NCBI GenBank assembly: GCA_016866495.1
Contig: VGMG01000002.1
Span: 85,391-149,390 of the forward strand
Source of the DNA: Chlamydiota bacterium
Lineage (GTDB): Bacteria; Chlamydiota; Chlamydiia; Chlamydiales; RGXB01
DNA length: 64,000 bases
Direction of reading: 5' to 3'
Positions 1-7,104 of this stretch are shown here, piece by piece. The notes beneath the pieces were generated by a model. That model did no database searches. It was not told the DNA's origin and saw only the letters and a program-made list of their open reading frames with translations. Each line of letters opens with the position of its first letter. The first letter of the stretch is position 1. The position numbers and the translations under genes are program-made.

Positions 1-709
1 TAGCCCCCGTAGTGGGTGTGATTCCAATATTTATAATGTTTGGAAGATTATAGGAGGTGCTCGGAACAAACGTTGAGCCCTCGTTCAATGTAAGGGGTCC
101 AGAGCCTATAGAGTTCACTAAATTAGCTTGTAAAGTTCCCTGCCCTACAACAACACCCCCGCTGAAAACATTTGCTCCCGCTAAAGAAAGCGTTCCGGAT
201 CCTGACTTTGTAAAAGAACCTGTCCCCGTAATATTTCCAGAGATAGTTAAAGTAAAATTGTTAGTCTGAATAAAATTTTGTGTGTTTGTTATATTGATAT
301 TTGTTGAAAGTGAAACATTGTTCGTAGCCTGTATAACCGCGTTTGTTGAACCCGACATTTTCAAACCGTTTCCAAAAACATCCTGATTGACTAGTAAAGT
401 TCCCGAAACAACTTCTGTGGCAGGGCCATTTTGAAGTGTCATATTGGATAAAGATAAAGTGCCTCCATTAACAGAAAAAATCTGGTATTGATTGTTCCCG
501 TTAATGGTAAACCCTGCTCCATTAATCGTCAGGTTTGTCGTTACATTATTTAATGTAGCTGTGAGAGTGAAGGAGGATCCCAAAGTATTAGTTCCGCCAG
601 AAGCGATAGCAGTATTTAAATCAGCTGTATTGTTAATTGTAATAGAGAAAAGGGAGGAGATTGTGAAACAAAAAAATCCCCAAATCGGTAAATGCCCTAA
701 TTTAATCAT
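1..709 (-). CDS. Autotransporter-like beta-helix surface protein, N-terminal part (cut by window edge)
   Basis: The frame is open without a stop from an ATG at 709 down to base 1, so the C-terminus lies outside the window. A ribosome binding site (AAAGGTGA) sits just upstream of the ATG. The first ~22 residues are a hydrophobic signal-peptide-like stretch. The rest is rich in Asn, Thr, Ser and Gly with strand-like repeats. One unit around residues 165-200 (GNITGTGSFTKSGSGTLSLA, then a G-rich turn) fits the autotransporter-associated beta-strand repeat (PATR family) of type V passenger domains. By family knowledge this would be an exported beta-helix, exposed at the surface if a beta-barrel follows. 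The barrel is not visible, so calling it a full autotransporter is inference. It starts only 25 bp after the photolyase gene on the same strand. Confidence 0.8.
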   Translation of the reverse strand, partial: MIKLGHLPIWGFFCFTISSLFSITINNTADLNTAIASGGTNTLGSSFTLTATLNNVTTNLTINGAGFTINGNNQYQIFSVNGGTLSLSNMTLQNGPATEVVSGTLLVNQDVFGNGLKMSGSTNAVIQATNNVSLSTNINITNTQNFIQTNNFTLTISGNITGTGSFTKSGSGTLSLAGANVFSGGVVVGQGTLQANLVNSIGSGPLTLNEGSTFVPSTSYNLPNIINIGITPTTGA

Positions 710-734
710 GATCACCTTTTCTATTTTTCTTGGC

Positions 735-2078
735 TTAACCTTTCTTTTTATCTAACAGATGCACCATCATGGATAAGCGCGGATTTTTAGAAAAAAAATC
801 TCTATGCTTGCGTATAAAATTCCAAAAAAGCTCGTCAAAAGCTTCACACCACGGTCCAGAAGGGTAATTGCCCATCTTTTTTAAATAATTTGAACCACTA
901 AAGTAGGGTTTTGTAGTCATCATGCCGCCATCGGCATACTGACTCATTCCAAAAACATTAGGGACCATAACCCAATCATAAGCATCAATAAAAAGGCTCA
1001 TAAACCAGTCATAAACCTCTTTTGGATCACACTCTTTCAGTAGGAGATAATTCCCTAAAACCATCAGCCTTTCAATATGGTGGCAATAGGCAAATTTAAG
1101 CGCTTTTTGCACAGCATCATCTACAGGAATTATCCCAGTTTCCCCCTCCCAAAACCCTTTGGGAAGCGTTTTTTTGTGATGAAAAAAATTCATTTTTCTC
1201 ATCTTATCCCCGTAAATTTCATATGCTGCCCGCATAAATTCTCTCCAGCCCAGGATTTGGCGAACAAAACCCTCTTTGGAAGCAAGTGGAGCTCGATGAT
1301 GAATGGCAGCTTCTAAAACCTCGTCGACTGTCAGAAGTCCTACATTTATATAGGGGCTTAGTACGGAATGCACTGTAAAAGGATCACCCATCAAAATCGC
1401 ATCCTGGTAAGGACCAAAAGTGGAAAAAGCCTCATCAAAAAAACGATGCATCATTTTTTTTGCGCCTTCACGGTCGATAGCAAAAGAAAAGTCCTCAATA
1501 TCTCCAGGATTTTTCTTAAATTCGCTTTCTATTTCTTTTTGAATTTTTTTTAAAAGTGGACTTTCTTTGGGACTGGAGTAGGAACTAAGACGTACCCCTT
1601 TTGGAATTTTTTTTCGATTTTCAACATCATAACTCCATTTGCCCCCCTCCGGCTTTCCCCCTTTAATCATGATATCGAAGCGTTTTCGTTGCTTTATATA
1701 AAAAGAGGCCATGCTTAGATGTTTCTCGTTACCTAAAAGCTCAGGAATTTCACTTTTTTTGGTAAGAAAAAGTGGAGACTCTAGAATCTCTACTTTTTTT
1801 TTTAATTCTTTAACTACTTCATGATCGATTGGATCAAAAGCTCTCATCCCTTTTTTATAATGCGGTTTTTCGCCTAAAGACACATAATCGACAGTGATTC
1901 CAAAATCTCTAAGCTCCTCTTGATAAGCTTTCATCGTGGCTCGATGAAAAAGGAGCTTTTTTTTGTGGTAGGGAAAATGTTTAAAATACCATGGGTGCTC
2001 ATACAAAACAATTCGATCCCCTTTTTCAAAAAACCTTTTCGGATCAAAAAGCTGATGAGGTAAAATGAGATATTCCAT
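735..2078 (-). CDS. Photolyase/cryptochrome-related protein (DPRP family) with reduced Fe-S ligand set
   Basis: This 447-residue protein resembles the deoxyribodipyrimidine photolyase-related family (bacterial cryptochromes and (6-4) photolyases that bind FAD). The C-terminal half is well conserved: GWREFMR, a TGI-PVDDAV segment, HHIERLMVLGNYLLL, YDWVMVPNVFGMSQYADGG and a final FW-FIRKH. The N-terminal ~130 residues form the Rossmann-like antenna domain. Canonical Fe-S members carry a YCxxC element and a further Cys just before the end. Here that part is shortened to GNYPSGPWCEAFDELFW, so at least two of the four cluster cysteines are absent; one Cys before HHIERLM and one in PWCEAF remain. 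Function is probably light-driven DNA repair or light sensing, but the missing ligands leave this open. The ATG at 2078 begins the conserved family N-terminus. Confidence 0.85.
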   Translation of the reverse strand: MEYLILPHQLFDPKRFFEKGDRIVLYEHPWYFKHFPYHKKKLLFHRATMKAYQEELRDFGITVDYVSLGEKPHYKKGMRAFDPIDHEVVKELKKKVEILESPLFLTKKSEIPELLGNEKHLSMASFYIKQRKRFDIMIKGGKPEGGKWSYDVENRKKIPKGVRLSSYSSPKESPLLKKIQKEIESEFKKNPGDIEDFSFAIDREGAKKMMHRFFDEAFSTFGPYQDAILMGDPFTVHSVLSPYINVGLLTVDEVLEAAIHHRAPLASKEGFVRQILGWREFMRAAYEIYGDKMRKMNFFHHKKTLPKGFWEGETGIIPVDDAVQKALKFAYCHHIERLMVLGNYLLLKECDPKEVYDWFMSLFIDAYDWVMVPNVFGMSQYADGGMMTTKPYFSGSNYLKKMGNYPSGPWCEAFDELFWNFIRKHRDFFSKNPRLSMMVHLLDKKKG

Positions 2079-2428
2079 GACTTAAAACCAATTAAAAACT
2101 CTTTACGCTGTATAGCATATTTTTTAATAAATAGAAAATCAAACAGGACAACAATTCTTTTTAGACTGCAAATCAAAGTAATTGCCAATACTCCTCTAAC
2201 AAAAAATCGGACGAGACTCCTCTTCAAATCTTAAAATTACCGTCTTTAGTCACAAAGAAAAAAAGCCCATGAAGCACTCCTATCCCTTTTAAAAATTTAT
2301 TCACCCATGCAAAATTTTTCTCAAGATCTCTTCAAAAGAAAACCAGACAAAAAATGCTCGATATTGTGTTCCACGCGATACAAAACTATCTTTTTTTTTA
2401 CACTCCCCCTTTGTTGAAAAGGGAATTT
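2079..2428. other. Intergenic region, 350 bp
   Basis: AT-rich DNA between the photolyase gene and the small secreted-protein gene. I see no open frame that looks coding. It holds the weak -10-like element at 2109-2117 and, close to the end of the upstream gene, a short hairpin (CCCTTT/AAAGGG, 2407-2423) that has no U-tract on the transcribed side, so it is a poor terminator candidate. Confidence 0.6.
2109..2117 (-). promoter_or_regulatory. Possible extended -10 element upstream of the photolyase gene
   Basis: On the minus strand the sequence TGCTATACA lies 31 bp upstream of the photolyase ATG. It resembles an extended -10 box (TGnTATAnT-like). No good -35 box is seen at the right distance. 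Weak prediction. Confidence 0.3.
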
Positions 2429-2935
2429 CTATTTAGTCATGGCTCGCATAAAAGGTGCAAAAGGGATTCCTTTCTTTTTTTTTGCAGCCTTATAGCAATC
2501 AAGAAAAATAGGTTTCATCTTCTTTGGATTTAACCCTGCTTTTTTACAAAACCCCTCAAAAGTTGTATCAAAACAGGGTTTAGTCGCTTCATTGATAAAT
2601 TCTTTGGTAAAGCCATTGCAAAACTTTTTAAATTGAATGGAATTTGAAGAGGTAAGGTTTTTAAGGTTGGATTTAAGGTTGCTATTTGTCAGGACAACCC
2701 CAAAAAAAGAAAAGGGGGAAACTTCTCTAGTCCTTTCGCCAGCCTCCTCCAGAGATTTTTTATATTTAAGAAGTCCAAGGGAGGAATTGCCTGCTAAAGT
2801 GTCTACTATATAGGCAATATCCTCTTTTTGGTTCTTAGTCGCCTCAATTTTGAACTTTTGGCATTTTGCTCCCTCTAGTTGTTGTGAAACCGCCAAAAAA
2901 GAGCAAAACAAAAAAAACTTATGAAGGTTCCTCAT
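2429..2935 (-). CDS. Small secreted protein of unknown function
   Basis: 168 residues. Residues 1-22 look like a Sec signal peptide (basic start, FFLFCSFLA core, then a small-residue cleavage region near EGAKC). The mature part is basic and has several cysteines spread through it (one right after the cleavage region, others in KKFCNGF, TKPCFD, GFCKK and LDCYK), which could form disulfides in the periplasm. I recognise no family. Its start overlaps the end of the tricorn-like protease gene by 17 nt on the same strand, so the two are probably co-transcribed and translationally coupled. A role alongside the protease, as substrate, inhibitor or chaperone, is only a guess. Confidence 0.6.
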   Translation of the reverse strand: MRNLHKFFLFCSFLAVSQQLEGAKCQKFKIEATKNQKEDIAYIVDTLAGNSSLGLLKYKKSLEEAGERTREVSPFSFFGVVLTNSNLKSNLKNLTSSNSIQFKKFCNGFTKEFINEATKPCFDTTFEGFCKKAGLNPKKMKPIFLDCYKAAKKKKGIPFAPFMRAMTK

Positions 2936-5900
2936 ATTTGCTTTCTAGCAAAATCTCTAAAGCTTTTGCAAGCTGAAGATCTTTCTTTTCGAAAGATTCT
3001 CTTGGAGAGATATCCAAATAGATATCAATAGGACCGGCTCCATCCCTCTCAACGATAGGTGTTGTGCTTTCCTTTAAATAGGAGGCGTGAGCCGGAACTG
3101 TGACTTGCAATGCACAGCCAGGTAAGATAGAAATGGAGGGACAAATACCTATCCCGCCTCCCCAGGTTTTTGTTCCGATCACCGTAGCTTGGTGTACCCT
3201 CTTTAATTTTGCGATAAAAAACTCCCCGTCCGAGCTGGTCTGCTGATTACAAAGGATCACGAGTTTGGGGGCTTTTGCGCTGCGTTCAAAACAACTTTCA
3301 CCTCCATGAAATTCATGAATAAAATCTGTTGGTGTGTATATTTCGTCTATCATAGCCTCGCTAGTGTTCCCGCCATAATTATACCTCAAATCGATGATAA
3401 TCCCCTCTTTATCAACCATAGCATTATATAATTGAGTAAAAAGTTCGTAGGTTTTGAAAGACATTTCGCTTAAATAGATATACCCAACTGTTCCTTTTGA
3501 TTTTTTGTCTATCTCCATCCGGTTGGCGTAAGCCCAATCATATAAGCGCAGTCTTGAAAGAGTTTCTACCCCTATTGGCTTTGCCTGAGCCACCACCTGC
3601 TCACCATTAGCATTTTTGAGTTGAAACTGGACACTTGCTCCGTAAGATCCATAAAGCTGAGCCTCAAACCCACAAGTGCCCACAACCTGTTCTCCATTGA
3701 TGGAGGTGATGAAAGAGCCCTTTGTAAAATCTTTATAGGGATCTAAGACATGGGAAGTATCTATCAAGGGATCAATTTCTAAAGCCTTTATAATTTTAAA
3801 ACCCTGTTTTTCGGCATCATACTCCAAATCTAATGGCAAAGTCGCGCTTCTTATTAAAGGGTTAAGCGGTACATTTAAATCGATGATAAAAATATGTAGA
3901 GTATTTAGCTCCGCAAGCATCATCGACAAAACCGAAATAAGATCTTTTTTATTATAAACACGATCTAATAAAGGGAGATACTTATCTCTGAGCTTCGACC
4001 AGTAAGCCTCTTGTAAATTTTGGTTATAAAAATAGGATTTATAAGTTCTGTGTACATTTTGAAAAAGGTTTTCAAACTCTTTTTTTGCATCAAAAAAAAT
4101 TGTTTGACCAGGTATAACGATCTTTTTACCGACACCCCCCTTTAAACCGCTGCTGAAATCGGCCCAGAGAAATTCCCCGTTTTCGATAACAACCCCTTTA
4201 CTGGACGTTGGTGAAAAATAGGCATCACTGAAATCATAGTCCCCCTCTTCGATCTTTTTACCCTCATACGAAAAAAAGTTTGTGCCGTTTCCTATGAGAA
4301 TCACACCTTTTTCTGTACCTATCAATTTCTGTACAGGAAGAAAGGGAGTCAGATTAAATGTTTTTTTGGTAAACAATGAAGGGCTTAGTTCTAAACAATC
4401 CTTGATCTCTGTAAGCTTAAACGGGTTTTGGCCGTTAAAACTCACCCCCATTAAACTTGGGAGTGCAACGGTTTTTAAATGAGATTTTTCAGGGTTGTCT
4501 AATTTAAAATGAAATCTTCTATTTCGTGAAAGGAAGTACAAACACGCTTGTTTTGGGTGCCACACAGGGTTGAAACCGTCTATCTCTGAGGCTGTAATAG
4601 GATAACAGACCCTATTTTCAAGGTCATAGACCTTCAATTCTCTGAAAAGGTTTCTTTTTAAAACTGAATAGGCAATCCATTTCCCGTCAGAGGAAAAAGC
4701 CACCCCCTCTTTTCCCAAATCAAACGGAATATTTTTGTCGATAAGAATCTCTTTTTTTGTCTCAACGTCATAGACAAATAATTCCTGCTGGGAGGAGATC
4801 GTAGCCATTTTTGTGCCCTGACTATTTACAACCAATTTTGTCCGCGTGCGGTCCCCCAAGTAACAGGAGTCTTTCCCGCCTTCAAAATCTTGAATTTCTA
4901 AATTCACCCCTTTGTCATTTGAGGATAAAGCGAATATTTTCTTTTCCGAAAACGCCAGATCATAAATATAATCCCCTTTTTCAGACTTTAACCGATTAAA
5001 ACCAGCCATTTTTTCGCATAATAAAAAACCATCCCCCCGAATTAAAAAGGCGATCATGCCAGCTTGAGGATAAACTGCACACTTTTCTTGGATGTAATAT
5101 CCTAGAGGGTTTTGAAAAGCGAGAAGGTCGTGTATCTCTTTTTTTAAGAAAACCCTCGATTTTTTTTCCCTGTTTTCCCCAACAAATTCTATATCTAATT
5201 TCAAAACAGTTTGGGTTTTTGGATCAAAAATCTTGAGATCTGCAGCAATACTTAAAATGATTTTTTCACCGTCAGTTGAGGCATGCAAAATAGAAAATTG
5301 TTCATCCTCGTAAAGTTTTAAAATTTCATTGGCCTCCAGCATGTAGAGACTGGCCCTACCACTTATATCGGATAAAAAGTAGAGCTTATTTCCAATAACC
5401 ATGGGATTGAAGCAGTTTGCCTCCTCAAATAGAGTGATTTTTTCTAGACCGAAATTCCCTTGCGGGTAAACCCCTTTATAAATCTGTCTAAGCTGTCCGC
5501 CCCTATATGCCTCAATAACCGATTGGGGGGAAAAACGGGTAAAAAAGAATTCCCCGTTTTGAGAAAAAAAAGGCTCAGAGGATTGGTCAACTCCCAGATA
5601 ATCTTCTTTTGTCTTTTGATTATCAAATTCCACTAGAGCAAGCGTTTTTTCTCTTGAGATATTTTTGGAAAAAGACTGGTAGGCTATTTTACCGTCTGTG
5701 AACCAGCTGCATGGGCTTCGATGAATTCCCGTGTAAGTGTGCCGCTCTAGGTTGTCCCCATCGAGACCGATAGAAAACAAATCCCAGTTCAGAAGAAAAC
5801 CTACTTTTCCTACAAAAGCTAACTTTTCTCCATTTTTAGAAAATTTCGGGTAGCTGATATCCCCTTTATCTTTTATTATAGGAGAAGCTCGTACACGATT

Positions 5901-6059
5901 TTTTTCTATTTTCCCTAACCAAAGATTGCCGCCTTGGATAAAAACAATATTGTCCCCTTTAATGTCGGGCTCTGTACAAATGCTCCCCTTTGCTTCAAGT
6001 GCACTGATTCCCAAAAAAAACAGAAGGCTTAGCTTTAGTCCTCTCCATCCCAATTTCAT
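2919..6059 (-). CDS. Tricorn-type S41 peptidase, exported
   Basis: About 1046 residues from the preferred start. The longest frame begins at 6080, but GGAGAGG lies just before the internal ATG at 6059, and that start yields a proper signal peptide (MKLGWRGLKLSLLFFLGISA). After it come ~600 residues of beta-propeller-like repeats (WD40/PD40-type blades), a helical tricorn core segment ending in AELNTLHIF, a PDZ-like region, and a C-terminal S41 domain with GIIIDLRYNYGGN. The likely nucleophile is Ser ~943 in TSSDGE and a later Glu ~1004 lies in VERDG. The core His is present, but the residue before it, Ser in archaeal tricorn, is Leu here. By family it is a serine protease degrading peptides; the signal peptide places it outside the cytoplasm. 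It overlaps the small secreted-protein gene downstream. Confidence 0.85.
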   Translation of the reverse strand: MKLGWRGLKLSLLFFLGISALEAKGSICTEPDIKGDNIVFIQGGNLWLGKIEKNRVRASPIIKDKGDISYPKFSKNGEKLAFVGKVGFLLNWDLFSIGLDGDNLERHTYTGIHRSPCSWFTDGKIAYQSFSKNISREKTLALVEFDNQKTKEDYLGVDQSSEPFFSQNGEFFFTRFSPQSVIEAYRGGQLRQIYKGVYPQGNFGLEKITLFEEANCFNPMVIGNKLYFLSDISGRASLYMLEANEILKLYEDEQFSILHASTDGEKIILSIAADLKIFDPKTQTVLKLDIEFVGENREKKSRVFLKKEIHDLLAFQNPLGYYIQEKCAVYPQAGMIAFLIRGDGFLLCEKMAGFNRLKSEKGDYIYDLAFSEKKIFALSSNDKGVNLEIQDFEGGKDSCYLGDRTRTKLVVNSQGTKMATISSQQELFVYDVETKKEILIDKNIPFDLGKEGVAFSSDGKWIAYSVLKRNLFRELKVYDLENRVCYPITASEIDGFNPVWHPKQACLYFLSRNRRFHFKLDNPEKSHLKTVALPSLMGVSFNGQNPFKLTEIKDCLELSPSLFTKKTFNLTPFLPVQKLIGTEKGVILIGNGTNFFSYEGKKIEEGDYDFSDAYFSPTSSKGVVIENGEFLWADFSSGLKGGVGKKIVIPGQTIFFDAKKEFENLFQNVHRTYKSYFYNQNLQEAYWSKLRDKYLPLLDRVYNKKDLISVLSMMLAELNTLHIFIIDLNVPLNPLIRSATLPLDLEYDAEKQGFKIIKALEIDPLIDTSHVLDPYKDFTKGSFITSINGEQVVGTCGFEAQLYGSYGASVQFQLKNANGEQVVAQAKPIGVETLSRLRLYDWAYANRMEIDKKSKGTVGYIYLSEMSFKTYELFTQLYNAMVDKEGIIIDLRYNYGGNTSEAMIDEIYTPTDFIHEFHGGESCFERSAKAPKLVILCNQQTSSDGEFFIAKLKRVHQATVIGTKTWGGGIGICPSISILPGCALQVTVPAHASYLKESTTPIVERDGAGPIDIYLDISPRESFEKKDLQLAKALEILLESKYEEPS

Positions 6060-6092
6060 AAAACCCTCTCCGTTTAACACTAAAAAAATCGT

Positions 6093-6869
6093 CTATTCCT
6101 CCAAGGCATCAAGACTTTGATTTGTGGAACGGTAGAAAATGCCCCACATCACATAAGCCCAGGTCACAAGGAAAAAAAACCAGTCGAAATGGTACATGAA
6201 ACCAAAAAGAAGCGTCAACATTATTAAAGAAATAATAAATATCCCAAAAAAATCCAGATGTTCTTTTTGTATCCATTTCAAAGAGACAAATCTTTTTAAG
6301 CTGATCATCGCATAAGCCAGTAAAATCATAAAAAAAGGAGCTATGTAGGATAAAACAACAGAGCCGAAAAGTTCCAAAACAGAAGAATTGCAAAAAAACA
6401 GCTGCATCGAAAGGGCCGCCATCGCAGCTGCAGGGATTGGCAAACCAGTATAGATCTTGTGATTTTCAGGTTTTTCCACCCCCAATGTCTGCACATTGAA
6501 ACGGACAAGTCTTAAAACGCCACTTAAAGAAAAAAGCATAGCACCCCAAAAAGTGAAAAAATAGGGAAGAGTTTTTGGTGCTACCTGAGCCGTTTTCATC
6601 AAAAGAACTGCAGGTGCCACACCAAATGTTATAGCGTCAGACAAAGAATCAAAATTCATTCCAAATAGACTCTCCCCTTTAAGCCGTCGAGCCACAAAGC
6701 CATCCAGGACGTCTATGCAAGCTGCTGCCATAATCAGCAAAGAGGATCTTAATAGCAAAATTTTAGGTTCTAGTGTCGCATCGTAAAGGGTCGCCTTGAA
6801 GATAACAAACAATCCAATCGATAGGCCGAGCGCTGTGATGACGTTAGGAACAACATATGGTTTTTTCAT
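6093..6869 (-). CDS. pssA: CDP-diacylglycerol--serine O-phosphatidyltransferase
   Basis: Makes phosphatidylserine from CDP-diacylglycerol and serine, the precursor of phosphatidylethanolamine, in the inner membrane. The CDP-alcohol phosphotransferase signature is complete: DG-x2-AR-x8-G-x3-D-x3-D in DGFVARR...GMNFDSLSD. Seven to eight hydrophobic segments follow the family pattern. The open frame extends to 6950, but the family N-terminus (MKKPYVVPNVITALGLS) begins at the ATG at 6869, which gives 258 residues; the ribosome binding site there is weak, so the start is likely but not certain. The gene is divergent from nrdA, as expected for this chlamydial neighbourhood. Confidence 0.92.
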   Translation of the reverse strand: MKKPYVVPNVITALGLSIGLFVIFKATLYDATLEPKILLLRSSLLIMAAACIDVLDGFVARRLKGESLFGMNFDSLSDAITFGVAPAVLLMKTAQVAPKTLPYFFTFWGAMLFSLSGVLRLVRFNVQTLGVEKPENHKIYTGLPIPAAAMAALSMQLFFCNSSVLELFGSVVLSYIAPFFMILLAYAMISLKRFVSLKWIQKEHLDFFGIFIISLIMLTLLFGFMYHFDWFFFLVTWAYVMWGIFYRSTNQSLDALEE

Positions 6870-7026
6870 GTGATTTAAACCCCGATTTTTGCTACAATCA
6901 TGCACGAAGCTCACCATATATTTGAACGATATTCTTTGATCTCTAACCACCCAATTTTTAAAAAAATTTTCCCTCTGAAGAAATTTTTTCCTAGGAGGAG
7001 AAGAAAAATTTTTTGTTTTTTAAAAC

Positions 7027-7056
7027 TGGACAAATTGTGTCGATTTACAATATATA
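7027..7056 (+). promoter_or_regulatory. Candidate nrdA promoter
   Basis: TGGACA at 7027-7032 matches the -35 consensus at five of six bases. The -10 would fall in the TATATA run at 7050-7056, 17-18 bp downstream, and so lies inside the first NrdR-like box. A repressor bound there would block polymerase. The -10 itself is only a moderate match. Confidence 0.45.
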
Positions 7057-7060
7057 GTGT
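7045..7060 (+). promoter_or_regulatory. NrdR box 1 (putative)
   Basis: TTACAATATATAGTGT agrees with the NrdR-box consensus ACACWATATATWGTGT at 14 of 16 positions. NrdR is the ATP/dATP-sensing repressor of ribonucleotide reductase genes, and chlamydiae are known to carry it. The box covers the predicted -10 of nrdA. Confidence 0.75.
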
Positions 7061-7077
7061 GTCAGAAGCGTAAATGA

Positions 7078-7093
7078 ATACAACATGTAGTGT
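7078..7093 (+). promoter_or_regulatory. NrdR box 2 (putative)
   Basis: ATACAACATGTAGTGT matches the NrdR-box consensus at 13 of 16 positions. It lies exactly 33 bp after box 1, close to three helical turns, which is the paired arrangement seen for NrdR operators. It ends 11 bp before the preferred nrdA start. Confidence 0.7.
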
Positions 7094-7104
7094 TGCGAGG
7101 AATC

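Noticed and set aside
57..755. Two plus-strand frames (57-269 and 492-755) at the window start
   Set aside because: Both are antisense to the autotransporter-like reading frame, which has a signal peptide, a ribosome binding site and family repeats; their Val/Pro-rich products are antisense artefacts.
1931..2227. 98-codon minus-strand frame overlapping the photolyase start
   Set aside because: Different frame inside a well-conserved gene, Phe/Lys/Ile-rich as expected of AT-rich shadow frames, and no ribosome binding site.
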